The notes under the pieces were generated by a model. It was not told the origin of the DNA and did no database searches. It saw only the letters and a program-made list of their open reading frames with translations. The position numbers were made by a program, and so were the translations under genes. This document shows positions 1 to 11,230 of a DNA stretch of 64,000 bases, one piece after another. The stretch spans positions 44,220,688 to 44,284,687 of the forward strand of contig NC_087069.1 of the NCBI RefSeq assembly GCF_963678635.1, in the 5' to 3' direction. How positions within the stretch are numbered: the stretch's first letter is position 1; each line of letters opens with the position of its first letter. Origin of the DNA: Symsagittifera roscoffensis. Lineage: Eukaryota; Xenacoelomorpha; Acoela; Convolutidae.

Positions 1-153
1 TGGCGCGACGCAATTAACTACTCATTTATTAGACACTACGGCAACAATTTTAACGCGCTAAGCCAGCTAAAGAACCGGCTCAAGAACATACTGGGGCCTG
101 GAACAGCCTGGATTGACCAAAACCCGTTGTTTTTATTTTCTACAACTTCATAG
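1..153 (+). CDS. Carboxyl-terminal exon of an unidentified gene, cut by the left edge
   Basis: Frame 1 is open from the first base to a TAG at 151-153 and gives 50 residues beginning WRDAINYSFIRHYG and ending NPLFLFSTTS. The stretch to about 130 is roughly half G+C, while the DNA after it drops to the one-third typical of the window. The codons are mixed rather than A/T-driven, and the peptide has a balanced composition with a basic amphipathic middle (LKNRLKNILGPG) and a tryptophan-containing WIDQNP motif. This is what the 3' end of a real open reading frame looks like, but 50 open codons alone are not significant in AT-rich DNA. I do not recognise the family, and the upstream exons lie outside the window. 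No clear AATAAA was seen in the next 150 bases. It could also be the end of a transposon protein. Confidence 0.5.
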   Translation, partial: WRDAINYSFIRHYGNNFNALSQLKNRLKNILGPGTAWIDQNPLFLFSTTS

Positions 154-2390
154 AAAAAACTTGGGATGAAGTTAGTACGATTAGCTCTTTTTCATTAGCT
201 CTTTTTCATTTCTTTTTCACACACACAACCTGCTTTTTGTCAATTGCATTCCGTTTTACTGTTTAAAAAGACAATTTTCGTCTGATGCTAAAATGCCGAT
301 GTGAAAAAAACAGTGGAAAAAATAGTGAACTGATTGGTTTTTAGATCATTTAGTGGATTACTCTGTTTTTACTATCCTCTCATGGATTTTCCAAGTATGA
401 GATCAAAAACGATTCTGATTGTTTTTAACAGCAATTTCTGAAAAATTTGTGAACCAATGTGAGGCTATAGATATCAATTCTATAATTTTTAAACTTACCG
501 ATTTGTGAACAGTTGCTTAACACTTTTTCTGCAAAATTTTGAAAGCTAGCTACAAGAAATTGCGCCAACAAACAGTTTGTTCGTATAAGAAAAAACGAAG
601 TTCCTGGCGCTGGGCTTGTTAAATGAATTTTTAATCATAATTGATGTCTGTGCTTGCAACAGAAGTTTTTATTGGGCCAGGCCATTTATCATTATCACTG
701 AAAATTTCCTTCAACAGGTTTAACAGTGAGCATATTGTGTCTAGCTTAGATTTAGGTACTCAATTGGAATCGAAATTAATTTATTTGAAGCCTTCTCATT
801 AAAGTTCTCATCAACTCATTTCTATCTGCACTGAATCTAAGTTTGAGATTTGGATCATCGAAAACAGATTACTTTTCTACGAATGCAGAAACTTTTATAA
901 CAAGCTATATATCGCTCTATCAGCTATTGTCTCCTTTTACCGCCCTAGTGCATTTTGAGGTTATTTGAAAGAATAAGTTCCAAAATAGTTGCAAAAATAG
1001 ATGAGATTTATGCACCCAAACATGCCTGTTGGACTGGCTTACAACTACAATGGATGGGCTTTGCCCCTAACACAAAACAAACGGGAGAAGTGATATTAGG
1101 GAAGAAAAATAACTTGGAGTTGGATTTGAACTGAAATAGCATTTCGAAGCGAGCGAAATCGAGGAAAGACAGACTCCGTTTTTAAACCACATCAGGACTA
1201 GTCCATGGATAGTTTTAGACTAAAAAATCTGTGGACTGTGTATAAAACATCTGCATTTTTTAAATAATACGTCCAAAGTGTAGCATTTGAAACCCAAATT
1301 TGTGCACAAAAATGAGAAATAAACCATCCATTGGTATAAGATTTTGAGAAAACCTTTCTGGCGACAGTAGAAAGTCTTACTTTTTTTTAAAAAAATATGC
1401 TATTTAAGTATTTATTTTGAAAAAATTATTCTCGATTTTTTTAAAATGCGGCGTGCCAGATGTTATAGAATTCAAGAAAATCATGATCATGAAGTTGTGC
1501 AAAAATCTTGTGGGGCCACAAAGAATGATTGTAAATTTCGACTCAGCGCTTAATGAATGGACATCAAGCTGGTTGGTTTAGCCGAAATATGAAGGCCTAA
1601 CTTTTTTTCAGAAAAATTTTGAAGACAGCACTACCAAAGCACAAACTTAAAAGTTGCAGTTTAACCAGAAGCCGACAAAGCCGCCATTAGAGGGTTCTTT
1701 CTCCTTTTCCTCCCAACTGCAAAATTTCATCAAAATTTTTCTGTGGAAATTTGGACTTACTGGGCTATTGCAAGCATATTTGGTCTTCACAAGCAATCTT
1801 GTAAGACTTCACGTTACACCTTAAAGTGATGACTATCTAAGCTGGGGGGAGGAAAAAGAGCCCATGATTGTTTTTGATCTTCTGGTTTATTTTAGAAAAA
1901 AATGAAAAATGAAACAAACAACTATAAAAATCTGTAATAACTAGAGTTCGATAAACTCCCATTAAAATATCTCTCAAATGATATTAAATTTGAAAATCCA
2001 CTTTTTGGTAGGTGTTTTTTCCGTCAATTCCATTTAATTCAACTTGTAACAACATGTACCAAAACTTTCAATTTAAATGGATTTAAAATCTGCTTATTAC
2101 ATTTTTTTAAATCTCAGATTTAGGATCAGGTAAATCGTTTTAAAATTGATCGGGATCGTTTTTTTAGCTCCGATTGCAGATGAATTTTATTCGATATTGA
2201 ACCGAACCAAATCAACCTTAAGACTTTTGCATGAGCTGCTTCCTTTTTTAAAACTTAAATCGATCTCATTTAATCTGCTTTTTTTCTGCTAAAATCGATC
2301 TCTATCCATTTTTGTCAGTGTGGTTGTTATGTTTGTTGCGGAAGTTGGTTATTTAGTTCCGACATTTTTGCTCCTAGAGCTTTTTTGTTT
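154..2390. other. Non-coding AT-rich stretch
   Basis: Nothing recognisable. There are many short A/T runs and a small tandem of an AGCTCTTTTTCATT unit near 184-210, in the probable 3' untranslated region of the exon at the left edge. No reading frame here rises above chance. Confidence 0.6.
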
Positions 2391-2394
2391 CAGC

Positions 2395-2877
2395 TTTGGG
2401 TTGTTTTTTTATTCAGTCAATTTTTGACACGTTAACTAAGAGTTTTGACAAAATTTTTTATTCCATCTGAAATCTGTTGCTACCTCGAGATCAAATTTAA
2501 AAAGATGGTTCACCTGTGATTTTTTTCACAAAAGTATATTGTTTTGCAATTTCGACTATTTCGGCTACTATATTTCAAGTTTGAAATTTCAAAACGCAAT
2601 GTATTCCGAAGTTTTTAACCGTTAGCTGCCAGCTATATCTTTTCATATCGAACTGAGGCAAGCTACTCGCTGTAATTATTACGCTTCAAGCGCACAAAAC
2701 ATCGCTTGAAATTTCGTTTTTTATTTGAGAGATTCAGTACATAATTTTTAATATATTCAAAACTTAATCATTTTTCGTACCTTTTTTGAAAAAAGTTTAC
2801 TAGCAAAGGCTTGTGAAAAACAATTCTTGGCATCAGAACATTCGGGTCTTTGCCCAGATATTCGAGCAGTCTTCTTT
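2395..2877 (+). repeat. Diverged copy of a dispersed repeat of about 480 bp
   Basis: The first 180 bases share an ordered set of short blocks with 7925-8110, 23310-23510 and, inverted, 45225-45420: a TTTATTCAG start, a GTTAACTA block, a GAGATCAAATTTAAA block and CACCTGTGAT followed by T-run and AAAGT. The last 45 bases (2832-2875) match the ends of the repeats at 16641 and 23793: GAACATTC, a short GGGC/GCCC hairpin remnant, then CGAGCAGTCTT. The full span agrees with the copy at 23310-23793. No coding capacity was seen, so it is probably a non-autonomous element of unknown class. Confidence 0.5.
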
Positions 2878-3239
2878 GAAGGTTCCCAATTTTTTGGATA
2901 TGAGACAACACGCCTGATAAAAAAGTTACTATTTGGGGTTTGATGTTAAACACCGCACCGCCATTCGTGAACGGAAACGTTTTCACTGTGAATCCAATGC
3001 TGATATAGATTTGGAAGCACGGTTGAATAATTTTGCGTCGCTATCCTTTTTTTGTACATAACTACGCTACTTTTTAGGGGGTTTAAGTACGGGCTTTGAC
3101 TGAAAACCAAGCCAAAATGTGATGAATGCATTTGGGTAACCAGTCGGTTATTTTTTGCCTTTGAAAGTCGAGCTTGTGCAGTTTGGCTTTTGAAATTTTG
3201 CGAGCAAAAACACTTTTAAGTTTTGCACAAGGTCACTGA

Positions 3240-5652
3240 ATACTTAATTTTGGTCGAGAGAGTCGCAACATAAGTCAAGCATAGTCGAAACCTAACTTAA
3301 TTTTGTCGAGAAAATCAAGAGATAGGTCATGCACAGTTGGAGCATAGGTCCTGCCAGTCAAAACATAGTTAGAACACATTCGAACCATAAGTCAAGCCCA
3401 ACCTGACCTTTTCAATGTTTTATTGTTTTTTGAAGATTTTATTTTAAATTAAATTAAAAACTCAAAATAAAAATCGGAAACATGGATTAAAAAACTGAGT
3501 TTGGTGATTAGAAAAGGACTCTGTCAGATTTTTGGAGGCAGCTACAATCGTTTGAGGAGATTTGCCTCAAATGAAGCTAAAATTTTAAGAAGGAACAGTT
3601 TAAATTTTCGAGATTTAAGGCCTCCTGTGGCAAAATAGAGAAAATTACACCCACCAATGTTTCCTTAAGAATCAGCTTTTAGATAAACAGTTTCAGTCTT
3701 GTTTTGTTAAGAAAATAAAACCAAAAAGGAAGATTATATTTGTAAAAAATATTAGTTTTATATTTAAAAAATTTGAATGCTACTCATTCTAGTCTAGTGT
3801 CAGTTCATGTACCTCCACAAAAAGTCAAATGTAAAGCATACATTATATTTTTTTTTGTCAGTTTACTTTGTAAGTCAAGAAAGTCGAACCATGGTCTAGA
3901 ACAGTTGAAAAATAGTCTTTTTTCGTCGAGAGAATCAAAACAAAGGTAGAGCACAGTGGGAACGTCAGTCGAGCACAACTGAAACATAGGTCGAGCACAA
4001 TCAAAAAACAGTCTTTTTTGGTCGGGAAAGTCGAAACTTAGTTCGAGCACAGTCAAAAATAAGTGGAGCTCAGTCGAACAACTATTTTTGATCGAGAAGT
4101 TGAAAAGGAAATTGAGAAAATTCACAATTTAGTTCGAGCACAATCGAAACACAGAACGAGCACACTGGAAACATACGCAGAGCACAGCAAAACAAAGGTC
4201 AAGTACAGTCGAAATATTGTTAGCGTAAGTCGAATCATAGGGCAAAGAGTCAAAAACGGAATTAGAAAAGCAATTTTCTACAATTTTTTGCTGGCACAAC
4301 TCAACGTTTGGACAAACTGCAGCAAATCAGGACGGTCGAACGAGGGCTCTAGTCGAGCAAAAGCGAATCATGGGCAAAGAGTCAAAAATATTGTTAGCGT
4401 AAGTCGAATCATAGGGCAAAGAGTCAAAAACGGAATTAGAAAAGCAATTTTCTACAATTTTTTGCTGGCACAACTCAACGTTTGGACAAACTGTAGCAAA
4501 TCAGGACGGTCGAACGAGGGCTCTAGTCGAGCAAAAGCGAATACTCATTTTTGGTCGAGAAAGTCGCAAAATAAGTCAAGCATAGTCGAAACATAACTTA
4601 ATTCTGTCGAGAAAATCAAGAGATAGGTCATGCACAGTTGGAACATAGTTCCTGCCAGTCAAAACATACTTAGAACACATTCAAACCATAAGTCAAGTCC
4701 AACCTGACTATTTCAATGTTTTATTGTTTTTTGAAGATTTTATTTTAATTTAAATTGGAAACTCAAAAAAAATGGAAACATGGATTTAAAAAAGAGAGTT
4801 TGGTGATTAGAAAAAAGCTCTGTCAGAATTTCGGAAGCAACAACAATCGTTTGAGGAGATTCGCTTCACATGAAGCTAAAGTTTCAAGAAGGAATAGTTT
4901 AGTTTTTCGAGATTTAAGGGCTCCTGTGGCAAAATAGAGAAAATTACACCAATGTTTCCCTAAAAATCAGCTTTTAGATCAACAGTTTCAGTCTCGTTTT
5001 GCTAATAAAATTAAACCAAAAAGGAAGATTAAATTTGTAAAGAAAATTAGTTTTCTATTTAAAGTTTTTGAATGTTACTCATTCTTGTTTAGTGTCAGTT
5101 CATGCTCCTCCAAAAAAGTCAAATGAAAAGCATACATTATATTTTTTTGTCAGTTTACTTTGTAAGTCAAGAAAGACGAAGCATGGTCTAGAACAGTTGA
5201 AAAATAGTCTTTTTTCGTCGAGAGAATCAAAACAAAGGTAGATCACAGTGGGAAAGTCAGTCGAGCGCAGTTGAAACATAGGTCAATCACAATCGAAAAA
5301 CAGTCTTTTTTGGTCGAGAAAGTCGAAACTTAATTCGAGCACAGTCGAAAAATAAATGGAGCTCAGTCGAACAACTATTTTTGATCGAGAAGTTGAAAAA
5401 TAATTCGAGAAAACTCACAACTTAGGTCGAGCACAATCGAAACACAGAACGAGCACAATAGAAACATAAGTCGAGCACAGCGAAACATAGGTCAAGTACA
5501 GTCGAAATAATGTTAGCGTAAGTCGAATATTAGGGCAAAGAGTCAAAAACGGAATTAGAAAAGCAATTTTCTACACTTTTTTGCTTGGACAAACTGTAGC
5601 AAATCAGGACGGTCGAACGAGGGCTCTAGTCGAACAAAAGCGAATCCTGGGT
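3240..5652. repeat. GTCGA-rich minisatellite, duplicated in tandem at about 1.3 kb
   Basis: Two long units follow each other. The segment starting TGGTCGAGA at 3251 recurs at 4552, and the segment around 3858 recurs near 5149. Both units are dominated by a loose repeat of about 20 bases built from AGTCGA, GCACA and GAAACATA. The first unit contains an extra internal duplication of exactly 174 bases (4214-4387 repeated from 4388). Because 174 is a multiple of three, the duplication keeps an artificial frame open across 4063-4596, giving a 58-residue peptide repeat. Composition and repetition argue for satellite-like DNA rather than a gene. Confidence 0.8.
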
Positions 5653-6519
5653 GAAACATGAACAAATTATCAGTAAATAGAGTCAGACAGGGTCAAACTA
5701 ACTCAATGCTTCTTAGCGGCAAGTTCGGCTAAATCAATTTCGTTCCAAATCTTTTTGAGACTTACTATGGGATTTATGGGATTTTTAATAGGCTAGAAAA
5801 TTTTATTTTTGTCTTTGTATTGCCTGAAGGGGGATAATTTGAAAAATGTGTAATATTTTTTCTTGTTTTCTTTTCAGAAATTATTCACCTTTTTTCCGAA
5901 TCGATATTTTTTTTAAACGCCGTAAAGATCTTTCATTTTAGTGCTTTGACCCTGCAATTTTGCTACTCGAAAAAACCCATTCAATTGAGCATTTGGTGTT
6001 TATGAAACGACTGCGGCGTAGAGTGCAACCTAATTGGTAGCAATTGCGCGATTATCCTCAAACGATTGAATGTTATCAACAACTGTCTCGAGTTTTGTTA
6101 TTCTAGCATCCTTTGTTCTCTTTCTGTTTTATTCGGTCGTTAATTATTTTAGTTCTGTTTTTTTACCTTTCGACTTTGGCGCCTGAAACTTTATGATTTC
6201 TGAATGACAGTTCTTGATAGGAACCTTGCACTTTTTCCTAATGCCTTTGTTGAATTTCTCTTATATGTTTGATTTCTTTCAAAAAAAACATTTTTTTTCT
6301 GCGGAATTTCAAAATCCAGGAAAATCTTGTGTTGCAAAAATTGTTTGTAAACTCGTTTTTTCGACAAAAACTTAAATTGTTTTGGTCGAGTAGGCAATAT
6401 GCAAAGTTTTTTTATCGGGCTTATTCTTTTTTTGCTGCCACGCTTTCAATAAACTTTTGCCGGTTGTCGAACATGATTCGGCTACCCAACCATCTTCTTG
6501 TATCTATGAAGACAAATCG
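5653..6519. other. Non-coding AT-rich stretch
   Basis: Nothing recognisable beyond poly-T tracts. Overlapping short open frames on both strands around 6191-6547 are chance-length. Confidence 0.5.
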
Positions 6520-6700
6520 TTGCCAGGCAAAAGTGTATTTTTTGTGAGTTTTGAGCGGATTTTACAACAAGGACACTCACTTTGTTCTTTCTTTTTTTAT
6601 CGTTCCGACAAATTTTTAACACGTTTTAGGATTTGTCTCTGGATTCCAGGAACCCAATGACACCAAACTGTGTGCCTACTCAGTGCAAAGTTTGGCCTTG
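6520..6700. mobile_element. Short TIR element, GGATTCCGC family, degenerate copy
   Basis: The right end reads AGTTTGGCCTTG followed by TA, a near match to the inverted terminus CGAGGCCAAACTGTGCAC found in better copies at 30620, 32604 and 57108. The left end at about 6520 (CCAGGCAAAAGTGT) is a diverged form of the same terminus. The interior shares blocks with the 30620 copy: CAACAAGGAC, TTTGTTCTTTC, TTATCGTTCCGACAAA and CTGGATTCCAGGA. There is no transposase, so this is a MITE-like non-autonomous copy. Confidence 0.55.
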
Positions 6701-7004
6701 TAATGTTGTGTTTGCTAATGGGCAAGGAATTTCTATGCAATATTTCATGACAAAAAGAATTTTTCAAAACAACAAGAAAAACAATTGCTATAAGACACGA
6801 AAATTTTTTTAAAATGGAAGTTATCAGTGTGGGATAAAACTGAAAAATTTGTTAAAAAAAAGTGGGTTCTTGAGTTGTGATTTAATGAAGGCAAGCGAAG
6901 GAGGCAGGATTTAATTAAATATATGTTGTAACGAGGATCTCTACAAAAAAATGCATCAAAACCAAAAATTATATTTACAGCCTTTATATAAAATTATGTA
7001 TATA

Positions 7005-7258
7005 TTATGTATGTGTCCTCAAGTTTAGATCATTTTCTATCCACGAGGGATAGGACCAACATACGAGCTGTGAAGCTCATCACGGCGAACCGCTGTTGTG
7101 CCCTGCTTAAGAACTACATGCAATTTTTTTATGTTATTTTTCTGGGCTGGGTAATGTTGCCTCACCCTCAAGCAACGAGCACGGATATTGGTGGGCCTCG
7201 AACATCCGACCTTTCAATTGAGAGGTGGAGACGTACCCACTTCACCACTGTTCTCCTT
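7005..7258 (-). mobile_element. tRNA-derived SINE
   Basis: Read on the minus strand from about 7258, the sequence starts with an A-box-like GTGGTGAAGTGGG. About 40 bases later comes a B-box-like GATGTTCGAGGCCC (GGTTCGANTCC type), with an imperfect anticodon-arm-like ACCT/AGGT stem between. A roughly 170-base unrelated body follows and ends in an ACATA/ATATA-rich tail near 7005. The tRNA arms do not all pair, so it is not a functional tRNA gene. The plus-strand open frame over the same span is incidental. Confidence 0.6.
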
Positions 7259-7924
7259 AAATCGCAGAATAAATCATTTTGACGTGTTTTTCTTTCGAAT
7301 CTACGTATAATGTCACATCTAAAAATGTTTTAATATTTCTGCTTACTTCAATTTTATAATGAAAAATTAGATTTTTTGCTATCCATTTTTTTGTACAAAA
7401 CCAGAAATGATGTGCGTGAAGTGTGAGGGTTGCTGTCTAATCTTTCTCATTCGACTGCTTTTCGTCTTCTTCAATTTCTGACGAAAAACAAAATTTTTTG
7501 TTGATTTTTTCTAATTAGTTTTTTGGTGAACTTATTTCTGCTCAAAAACAGACAAAAAACATAATCTACTGAGATTTACAGCATTTAAGACAATTTCATC
7601 TGATTTCTTGTAACGCATTTGATACAAATGGATTCGCATATACAGCAAAAAATTTAACAAAAATTGTAGCAGCATTTGCAATTGTTCAATTCTTTTTTTG
7701 AATAATGCACTTTTTGATGTCACTGTCAGGTTGAAGTTCGAAGTCAGGTTGAAGTTTTCTTTCAAATCTTCGGCTGCTCGCGTGTTAGATCAGTCCATGT
7801 GATTAGGGGATTCAATGGGTAAGCTCTGCTCAACTGTTCTTCCGATCTGCAATGAAAACAAGACGGCTCGAATCAGTGCGAAGCCATTATTCTTTCTGCT
7901 GTCATATGCCGAATATCTATGCTT

Positions 7925-8146
7925 GGTGTGTTTTTATTCAGTGAATTTTGGGCTTGTTAACTAGGCATTTTTGACGGAGTTTGACGTTTTTGACGTTTTT
8001 CTATCTCATCTTAGAGATATTGTTGTTTTAAGGTCAAATTTAAAAATATATTAAACCTGTGATTTTTTTTCGTAAAGTTACGGGTTTTTGAATTTTGCTA
8101 ACTTGGTCAAATTGCGATAATTAAAATGCAAAAATTTGCGCACTTA
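7925..8146 (+). repeat. Partial copy of the 480 bp dispersed repeat
   Basis: It shares TTTATTCAGTGAATTTTG, a GTTAACTAGGCATTTTTGACGGA-like block, AGATATTGTTGT, AGGTCAAATTTAAA, ACCTGTGAT and CGTAAAGTTACGGG with 23310-23510 and 2395-2570. It ends where the palindromic element at 8149 begins, so the MITE may have inserted into or next to it. Confidence 0.5.
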
Positions 8147-8148
8147 TA

Positions 8149-8848
8149 CAGTGCTGATTTAAATTAACCGGACAAAACGAGCTAAACTTGAAACTTAAAG
8201 CAAGTTTTTCTCAAATTGGGTTGAGTTTAGGTGAAAACTTATGAAGACAAAACTTGCTTAAATTTTAGCAGAATTAAAATTGTGTAATTTGTTTTGCAAA
8301 ATTCGGGCCTAAAATTTTACCACAAAATTGGGTCATTTTGGCTTTTCTTAGTTAATCAAAAATTACGCCAAAAATACCCAGTCGATCTCAAACATAATTA
8401 TACCAAAGTGAGCCCCTTACGTAGCCCAACAAACTTTAAGAAAGTTATATTCTCCAAAACATTGTATAAGTTAATTTATACTATATAAAACAGCCACTTT
8501 TTATTTAAAAACAATTTTCAAACAATTTGCAAAATTTTTTTGGAGAATAAACCTTCTTAAAGTTTGTTGGGCTACGTAAGGGGCTCACTTTGATATAATT
8601 ATGTCTGTGATCGACTGGGTATTTTCGACGTAATTTTTGATTAACTAAGAAAAGCTAAAATGAACCATTTTTGGAGTAGAAGTTTGGGCCCGAAGTTTGC
8701 AAAACAAATTACACCATATTAGTTCTGCTAAAATTTTAAGCAAGTTTTGTCTTCATAAGTTGTCACCTAAACTCAACCCAATTTGAGAAAAACGCGTTTT
8801 AAATTTCAAGTTTAACGCGTTTTGTCCGGTTAATTTAAATCAGCACTG
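8149..8848. mobile_element. Tc1/mariner-like foldback MITE, 700 bp near-perfect hairpin
   Basis: The element starts CAGTGCTGATTTAAATTAAC and ends with the reverse complement of that, flanked on each side by the dinucleotide TA (8147-8148 and 8849-8850). The two arms, about 8149-8462 and 8537-8848, are inverted copies throughout, including a shared CCGGACAAAACG block, TACGTAGCCCAACAAACTTT near the loop, and GATCGACTGGGTA in the right arm matched on the left. They are separated by a loop of about 75 bases. The TA flanks and CAGTG-type termini are what Tc1/mariner-derived MITEs show. There is no transposase frame. The arms differ at scattered positions, so the insertion is old. Confidence 0.85.
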
Positions 8849-11120
8849 TAACACGCGTAAGAATAAATTTTTCCGGTTTTACCTTCATACACCGAAAGCG
8901 CTTATCATACAATTTCATACATCAAATTTGTGGGAAAATGTTTTGCACAATATTGAAAAATGGTTGTAAGAAGTTATAAACTAATTTCTTCGTCTGTTTG
9001 ATTCTAATGAAACAGTCTGGTGATAACAACCGAGGTTTTTTGTTTTTTTAATGAAAAAAGTGCTTATCATACAATTCCCAGATATGAAAATTGTACGTAT
9101 AGCTTTTCTGATGACGTTACAAAATATTTTAGATTAAAGTGTCAAAATGGGTCTGAAGAAAAATAACTACACCGAGAACAAGTATTCTACCATTTTCTTC
9201 AAAAAGTGTTTTGCAAAAACTCAACAAAATTAAACGAACAGTTAATTTACAAATTTGTAAAAACAAAAGAAAAACGCGACCTACTGAATAACGCGATCTA
9301 CTGAATATTCTGACGACCTACTGAATATTCAAGCGCGACCTACTGAATATTCTGACTACCGCCTAACGAGTTTGGAGACACGTTCAAACTTTTCTTTATT
9401 TTTATATCTCAAGCGTTATTTAAAGTACCAAGTGATATATTTAGCTGAAGGTTGGCTAATGATAAGAGCAACTATCATTTTTGTATCTAGCTTAAAATAT
9501 TTCGCGAAAAGGGCAGCCATGCGTTAATAGCGAGCTAAAAGCCCCTCGTAAATTATTCGAAGTTGGCCGCAAATGCGTTTTCCAAACTCTTGTATCTAGC
9601 ATCTGAATGATCAAGAGAATAATTCAGATTAAAATTATCAAAATTAATCAGGGTGTTCTGTCGCAAAATGTTGCTATGAAAGTGTGCATTTTTTATCATT
9701 TCGATCAAAAATCTTATTTTAGCCATTTTTGAGTTTCAGCAGACTTTGAATGTCAGATAAACAAAATTCACAGTTTTTAAAAAAAATAAACCTGAAGCAA
9801 GAAATAACTAGCATTAGTGCATTGAAAAAAAAATATTTCAAAAGTTTCAACTTTTTGGTAGAATAAAGAACCATTCTGACTTGAGTTTGTAGCTCGAGAA
9901 AAGTTACATATCAGATGAAGATTTCAACTAAGCTCTAACTTGTTTTTGGAGTCCAAAATTTTCGAAAGCTTTATCAACATTAACCAATTTCACTGCTAGA
10001 CAGCTTGCATTAAACAATGAATAATCCCTTGAAACTTGAAAATATATGTTTAAAGAACTTCACTTTTCTAAGTTCAAAAAATGAGAGTTCTTGCTGTTTC
10101 ATGTATGGATTTTATGCTCCTAAGAAATTAAGAGTCGGTATTTTTTTTCACATTATCAGCCGCGTAATAATTGGATCTGACACAGTTGAAGTGTTTTTGA
10201 GAAAATCATTATGGATCCTGGTTGACCAAAAATGCTACTCATACAATTTTCAAATATGGAAAAATGCTAGTCATACACTTTTTATGCAATGCCATAACTA
10301 CAGAAAATTGCATAAAAGTATTGTGATTACTGAATTTTCACATATGGAAATTTTATGACTAGCTTTTTTCTATGAACCAAAAAAAATTGATTTTTTTCTT
10401 ATTAATTTCTCAATTTCTTTTGGTTGTGTTCGTAACCGAGCACAAGTGAAAAAAACTTTGGTTACTCAAACATAGATTAACCAAAAGATTCGATCGTTTC
10501 GCATTAAAAGAGCCTTGTAAACGGCCTGAAATGTCTAAATTCTAACTTATACAATTAAAATAATGAAAGTATTAAGCTTTTAAATTTTGGCCAACATTTT
10601 CAACGACGATTATTTTTAAAAAAAATTGAATTTATTTTTATCGGAGCTAGATCAAGACCCATAAAAACCTGCCACACAAAAGAAATATGAGTTTTTAGAG
10701 TTTTTGAAAGAAGTTATTAAGTGAAAAGGAAAAAAAATCCAATATATTGTGTATCCAAATTTCGATGACACCATTTTAGCAAAATGTGTGAACAATTGTA
10801 CTACTAGTGTTTTTTCATTGAATTATATTATGCCATTGTATGATTAGCATTTCAGGTCTACGGAGGTTAAACAGGGGAAAATGTCTTTGAAGAATTTTTC
10901 TTTTCAATTCACGTTTTGCTTTTCAAGTCATTGGTGCTTCTTGCAGTTTGCTGTTTTGTTATTTGAGAGCGGAGTTTGCCTTCTAAAGAGCTAAATTAGT
11001 TGAACAGGTCTTAATAAAAATCAGAAGACGAGCAGCGCTAAATTAATTTTAATTTTCATAAGACACGCATTCTAGAGTCCTCAATTCGTTCAGTGACACT
11101 TAATCAACGTTTTGACTTCA
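8849..11120. other. Non-coding AT-rich stretch with an iterated CATACAAT motif
   Basis: The motif TCATACAATTT or close variants occurs near 8903, 9069 and 10239, and its reverse complement near 10850. Related GCTAGTCATAC and its inverse flank 10266-10372. The outer pair (about 8889 and 10855) are inverted relative to each other, so the span could be an old element of about 2 kb. No coding frame stands out. Confidence 0.3.
9281..9358. repeat. Small minisatellite, unit with GACCTACTGAATATTC
   Basis: Four adjacent imperfect copies of a unit of roughly 20-27 bases containing GCGACCTACTGAATATTC lie in direct orientation. Nothing suggests a function. Confidence 0.8.
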
Positions 11121-11126
11121 CCATGA

Positions 11127-11230
11127 ACCAGCAGATTTGCGGATCTAGTAAGGAGGAGGGAGGTTGGACGGTGGACACCCACTCCCACTCTCAGGGACTC
11201 GACGAATATTTCGAAAATTTTTAAAAATCC
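11127..11230 (+). CDS. Possible small ORF in a GC-richer island
   Basis: An ATG preceded by TTCACC opens a 34-codon frame (MNQQICGSSKEEGG... ending EYFENF, then TAA) lying in the only GC-rich patch for several kb. The frame is open upstream of the ATG for about 25 more codons. Two frames on the opposite strand are also open across the patch, so neither strand nor coding status is settled. The patch ends with CCTAGACCCACCCCAG at 11265, which resembles the CCTAGATCCGCGCCTG terminus of the hAT-like MITE in the 38-43 kb array. It may simply be another element's end. Confidence 0.2.

Noticed and set aside
4063-4596. 177-codon plus frame with a repeated 58-residue unit
   Set aside because: Lies wholly in the GTCGA minisatellite; the repeat arises because the 174-base duplication is a multiple of three.
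7180-7256. Functional tRNA gene
   Set aside because: A and B boxes are visible but the acceptor and T stems do not pair, and a non-tRNA body follows; SINE is the better reading.
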